In this document: positions 62,583-64,000 of the stretch, one piece after another
How positions within the stretch are numbered: the stretch's first letter is position 1
Layout of the letters: every line of letters starts with the position of its first letter
Assembly: GCF_024195295.1 (NCBI RefSeq)
Contig: NZ_JAMFTH010000001.1
Span: 1,729,428-1,793,427 of the forward strand
Direction: 5' to 3'
DNA from: Gilvimarinus xylanilyticus
Lineage (GTDB): Bacteria > Pseudomonadota > Gammaproteobacteria > Pseudomonadales > Cellvibrionaceae
Length of the DNA: 64,000 nt
Notes under the pieces: generated by a model
The model's database searches: none
Told to the model about the DNA's origin: nothing
What the model saw: only the letters and a program-made list of their open reading frames with translations
Position numbers and translations under genes: made by a program

Positions 62583-63655
62583 AAATACTCTACGGTGTAC
62601 AAGGCACCGGCAATGGTCACCTTACCCGGGCGCGCTCGATGGCAAAGGCCCTGGCGCCGCACAATGTAACGGTAGACTGGTTAGTTTCCGGACGCCCCCG
62701 CGAGGCGTTATTTGATATGGACGCCTTCGGCGATTTTCGCTGTTTTAAAGGCCTGACTTTGCAAACCTTTAAGGGCAAGGTCAATATGGGAAAGACCATC
62801 GTTAAAAGCGATTTGTTACAACTTAAGCGCGACATCAACGCTCTGGATTTGAGCCATTACGACCTGGTGGTAAGTGACTTTGAGCCGGTCTCGGCTTGGG
62901 CGGCGCGCAAACAGGGCGTTCGCTCTATCGGCATCTCCCATCAAAATGCGTTTTTATACCCGATCCCCAAGCGCGCCAATAATATTTTTACCGACCTTTT
63001 TATGCGCTGGTTTGCCCCCACCGATGTCCCGGTGGGAACTCACTGGCACCACTTTGATCAACCCTTGGTGCCTCCCATTGTCGAGCCCTCGAGCCACCCG
63101 GTAACGCTTCGGGAAAAGCACATTTTAGTGTATCTACCCTTTGCCGAGCTGGATGATATTCTCGCGCTAATTAAACCTTTTTTGGGTTACCAGTTTTACG
63201 TGTACCACAAAGTCGCTCAGGCCGAGACCCGGGGGCACATTCACCTGTGCCCATTTTCTCGGGAGGGATTTCAGAACCATTTGCACAGCTGCGAGGGTGT
63301 TATCTCCAGCGCCGGGTTTGAGCTGCCAAGCGAAGCTATCAGTCTGGGTAAAAAGCTATTGGTGGAACCGGTGGCGGGGCAAATGGAGCAACAATCTAAT
63401 GCCGTAGCGCTGCAATCACTGGGCTACGCCAGCACCGCGATGCGTCTAAGCGCGGCAAGTATCGCCCGCTGGTTGGAATTACCCGGATCTCAAGCCATTC
63501 ATTATCCCAACGTTGCGGCGGCGCTGGCACAATGGTTCGTGGAAGATAAGGCGGAAAATCTGACAACATTGAGCGAGAAATTGTGGCGCCAAGTGCCTGG
63601 GGTCAGCGCACCGGAGCAAGCGCAGGAATATCAAGCCAGCCTAAGCCGCTGCTGA
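62579..63655 (+). CDS. MurG/MGDG-synthase-like glycosyltransferase (MJ1255 family)
   Basis: 358 residues from the ATG at 62579, which overlaps the PAP2 stop; another ATG two codons earlier is possible. It is a GT-B fold: KILYGVQGTGNGHLTRARSM has the glycine-rich acceptor loop of the GT28 type, and CEGVISSAGFELPSEAISLG with GQMEQQSNAVAL is the nucleotide-sugar site. GT28 includes MurG and the plant/bacterial galactolipid synthases. The acceptor is not proven; diacylglycerol is inferred from the operon. It overlaps the rseC-like gene by 25 bases at the 3' end. Confidence 0.82.
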   Translation: MKILYGVQGTGNGHLTRARSMAKALAPHNVTVDWLVSGRPREALFDMDAFGDFRCFKGLTLQTFKGKVNMGKTIVKSDLLQLKRDINALDLSHYDLVVSDFEPVSAWAARKQGVRSIGISHQNAFLYPIPKRANNIFTDLFMRWFAPTDVPVGTHWHHFDQPLVPPIVEPSSHPVTLREKHILVYLPFAELDDILALIKPFLGYQFYVYHKVAQAETRGHIHLCPFSREGFQNHLHSCEGVISSAGFELPSEAISLGKKLLVEPVAGQMEQQSNAVALQSLGYASTAMRLSAASIARWLELPGSQAIHYPNVAAALAQWFVEDKAENLTTLSEKLWRQVPGVSAPEQAQEYQASLSRC

Positions 63656-64000
63656 TCATCGATAAGTACCGGTTGTAAACGGCTATCATGGCGGGTGACA
63701 TGAGCGCGCCAGCGCACCAAGGCCCCGCCCAGCACTAAGCCGGCAATACCGGCAAGGGTAGTCAAACCCTCACCCGCCGCCAGAGCATCCGCGCCCAGGG
63801 TAAACAGCACCATCGCCACCAAAGGCAGTAAATACACCAGCATCGAGCCGTGGGCCACCACTTGTTCAGGCACTCCCAGCTCTATATTGTCGCCAATGCT
63901 GTAATTTTCGGCCGGGCGCCCACCGAGCGACACCCAAATAAAAGTGGTGTGGCCCGAGACTTTTTCCAATAGGCTTTGGCCGCAGCCTTTTTGGGCCGCG
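63631..64000 (-). CDS. rseC: SoxR-reducing / RseC family protein, 3' part
   Basis: At least 123 codons; the 5' end is beyond the right edge. The visible part starts with a Cys-bearing segment QKGCGQSLLEKV, then IELGVPEQVVAHGSMLVYLL, two membrane helices, and a polar tail. This is the RseC layout (N-terminal Cys cluster, two spans). RseC acts in the inner membrane in sigma-E control or in reducing SoxR with Rsx proteins. A TTG at 63969 is not the true start, since the frame stays open and family-like upstream. Confidence 0.85.
   Translation of the reverse strand, partial: AAQKGCGQSLLEKVSGHTTFIWVSLGGRPAENYSIGDNIELGVPEQVVAHGSMLVYLLPLVAMVLFTLGADALAAGEGLTTLAGIAGLVLGGALVRWRAHVTRHDSRLQPVLIDDQQRLRLA

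Overview
The window looks like chromosome of a free-living, probably marine gammaproteobacterium. Gene content (SrmB-type helicase, sodium-pumping oxaloacetate decarboxylase, QueF long form, RlmM, EpmC, MnmC, TusA, Fnr/Anr, msrB next to an AlaA-type aminotransferase) fits Pseudomonas-like or Cellvibrio-like lineages; the genus cannot be fixed by reading alone. No phage, integrase, transposase or CRISPR array was seen.

Region 1 (1-8.7 kb, minus strand) is a surface-adhesion locus: a TolC-like outer-membrane protein with an OmpA-like tail, a LapB-type ABC exporter, a LapC-type membrane fusion protein, a LuxR-type regulator and the 5' part of a giant repeat adhesin that runs off the left edge. 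A hairpin-rich non-coding stretch lies upstream. Region 2 (9-18.8 kb) holds phoH, mtfA, an srmB-like helicase, the oadGAB sodium pump, dusC and ggt. Region 3 (18.8-25.7 kb) has six tRNA genes (Arg, Ser and a tandem pair of Gly-Glu), tRNA remnants, a 39-residue small ORF between two terminators, a nitroreductase, a membrane adenylate cyclase with an unusual inverted-repeat leader, queF, and a YadGH-type ABC exporter.

Region 4 (25.8-39 kb) is housekeeping: msrB, alaA, two methyltransferases, an NAD-kinase-like protein, pdxB with a 5'-3' exonuclease and epmC, tusA, yheU, a GcvR-like ACT protein, a VIT-type metal transporter, and several conserved genes of unknown function. Region 5 (39-52.7 kb) has an assimilatory nitrate reductase pair with NtrC-like sites upstream, the operon trmL - flavodoxin - flavodoxin - mnmC, a ComFB-type protein, a DUF502 protein, glutaminyl cyclase, fnr with a DUF4202 gene, trhO with a candidate FNR box, and bolA. 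Region 6 (52.7-61.5 kb) has two RND pump/adaptor pairs in tandem. Region 7 (61.5-64 kb) has dgkA divergent from a PAP2 phosphatase and a MurG/MGDG-synthase-like glycosyltransferase, then the end of an rseC-like gene.

The most attractive system is region 7. Four PhoB-type half-sites in exact 11-bp register lie between dgkA and the PAP2-glycosyltransferase pair. This suggests a phosphate-starvation switch that makes diacylglycerol and turns it into a phosphorus-free glycolipid, while dgkA, which works in the opposite direction, is placed to be turned down. Other leads are an A-B-A'-B' (pseudoknot-like) repeat set before the cyclase, the hairpin-rich leader of the adhesin-secretion locus, and an oxygen-sensor box before trhO. 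Many wobble-base tRNA modification genes (queF, tusA, trmL, mnmC, trhO) occur in the window. Convergent neighbours often overlap at their 3' ends, which indicates a compact genome.
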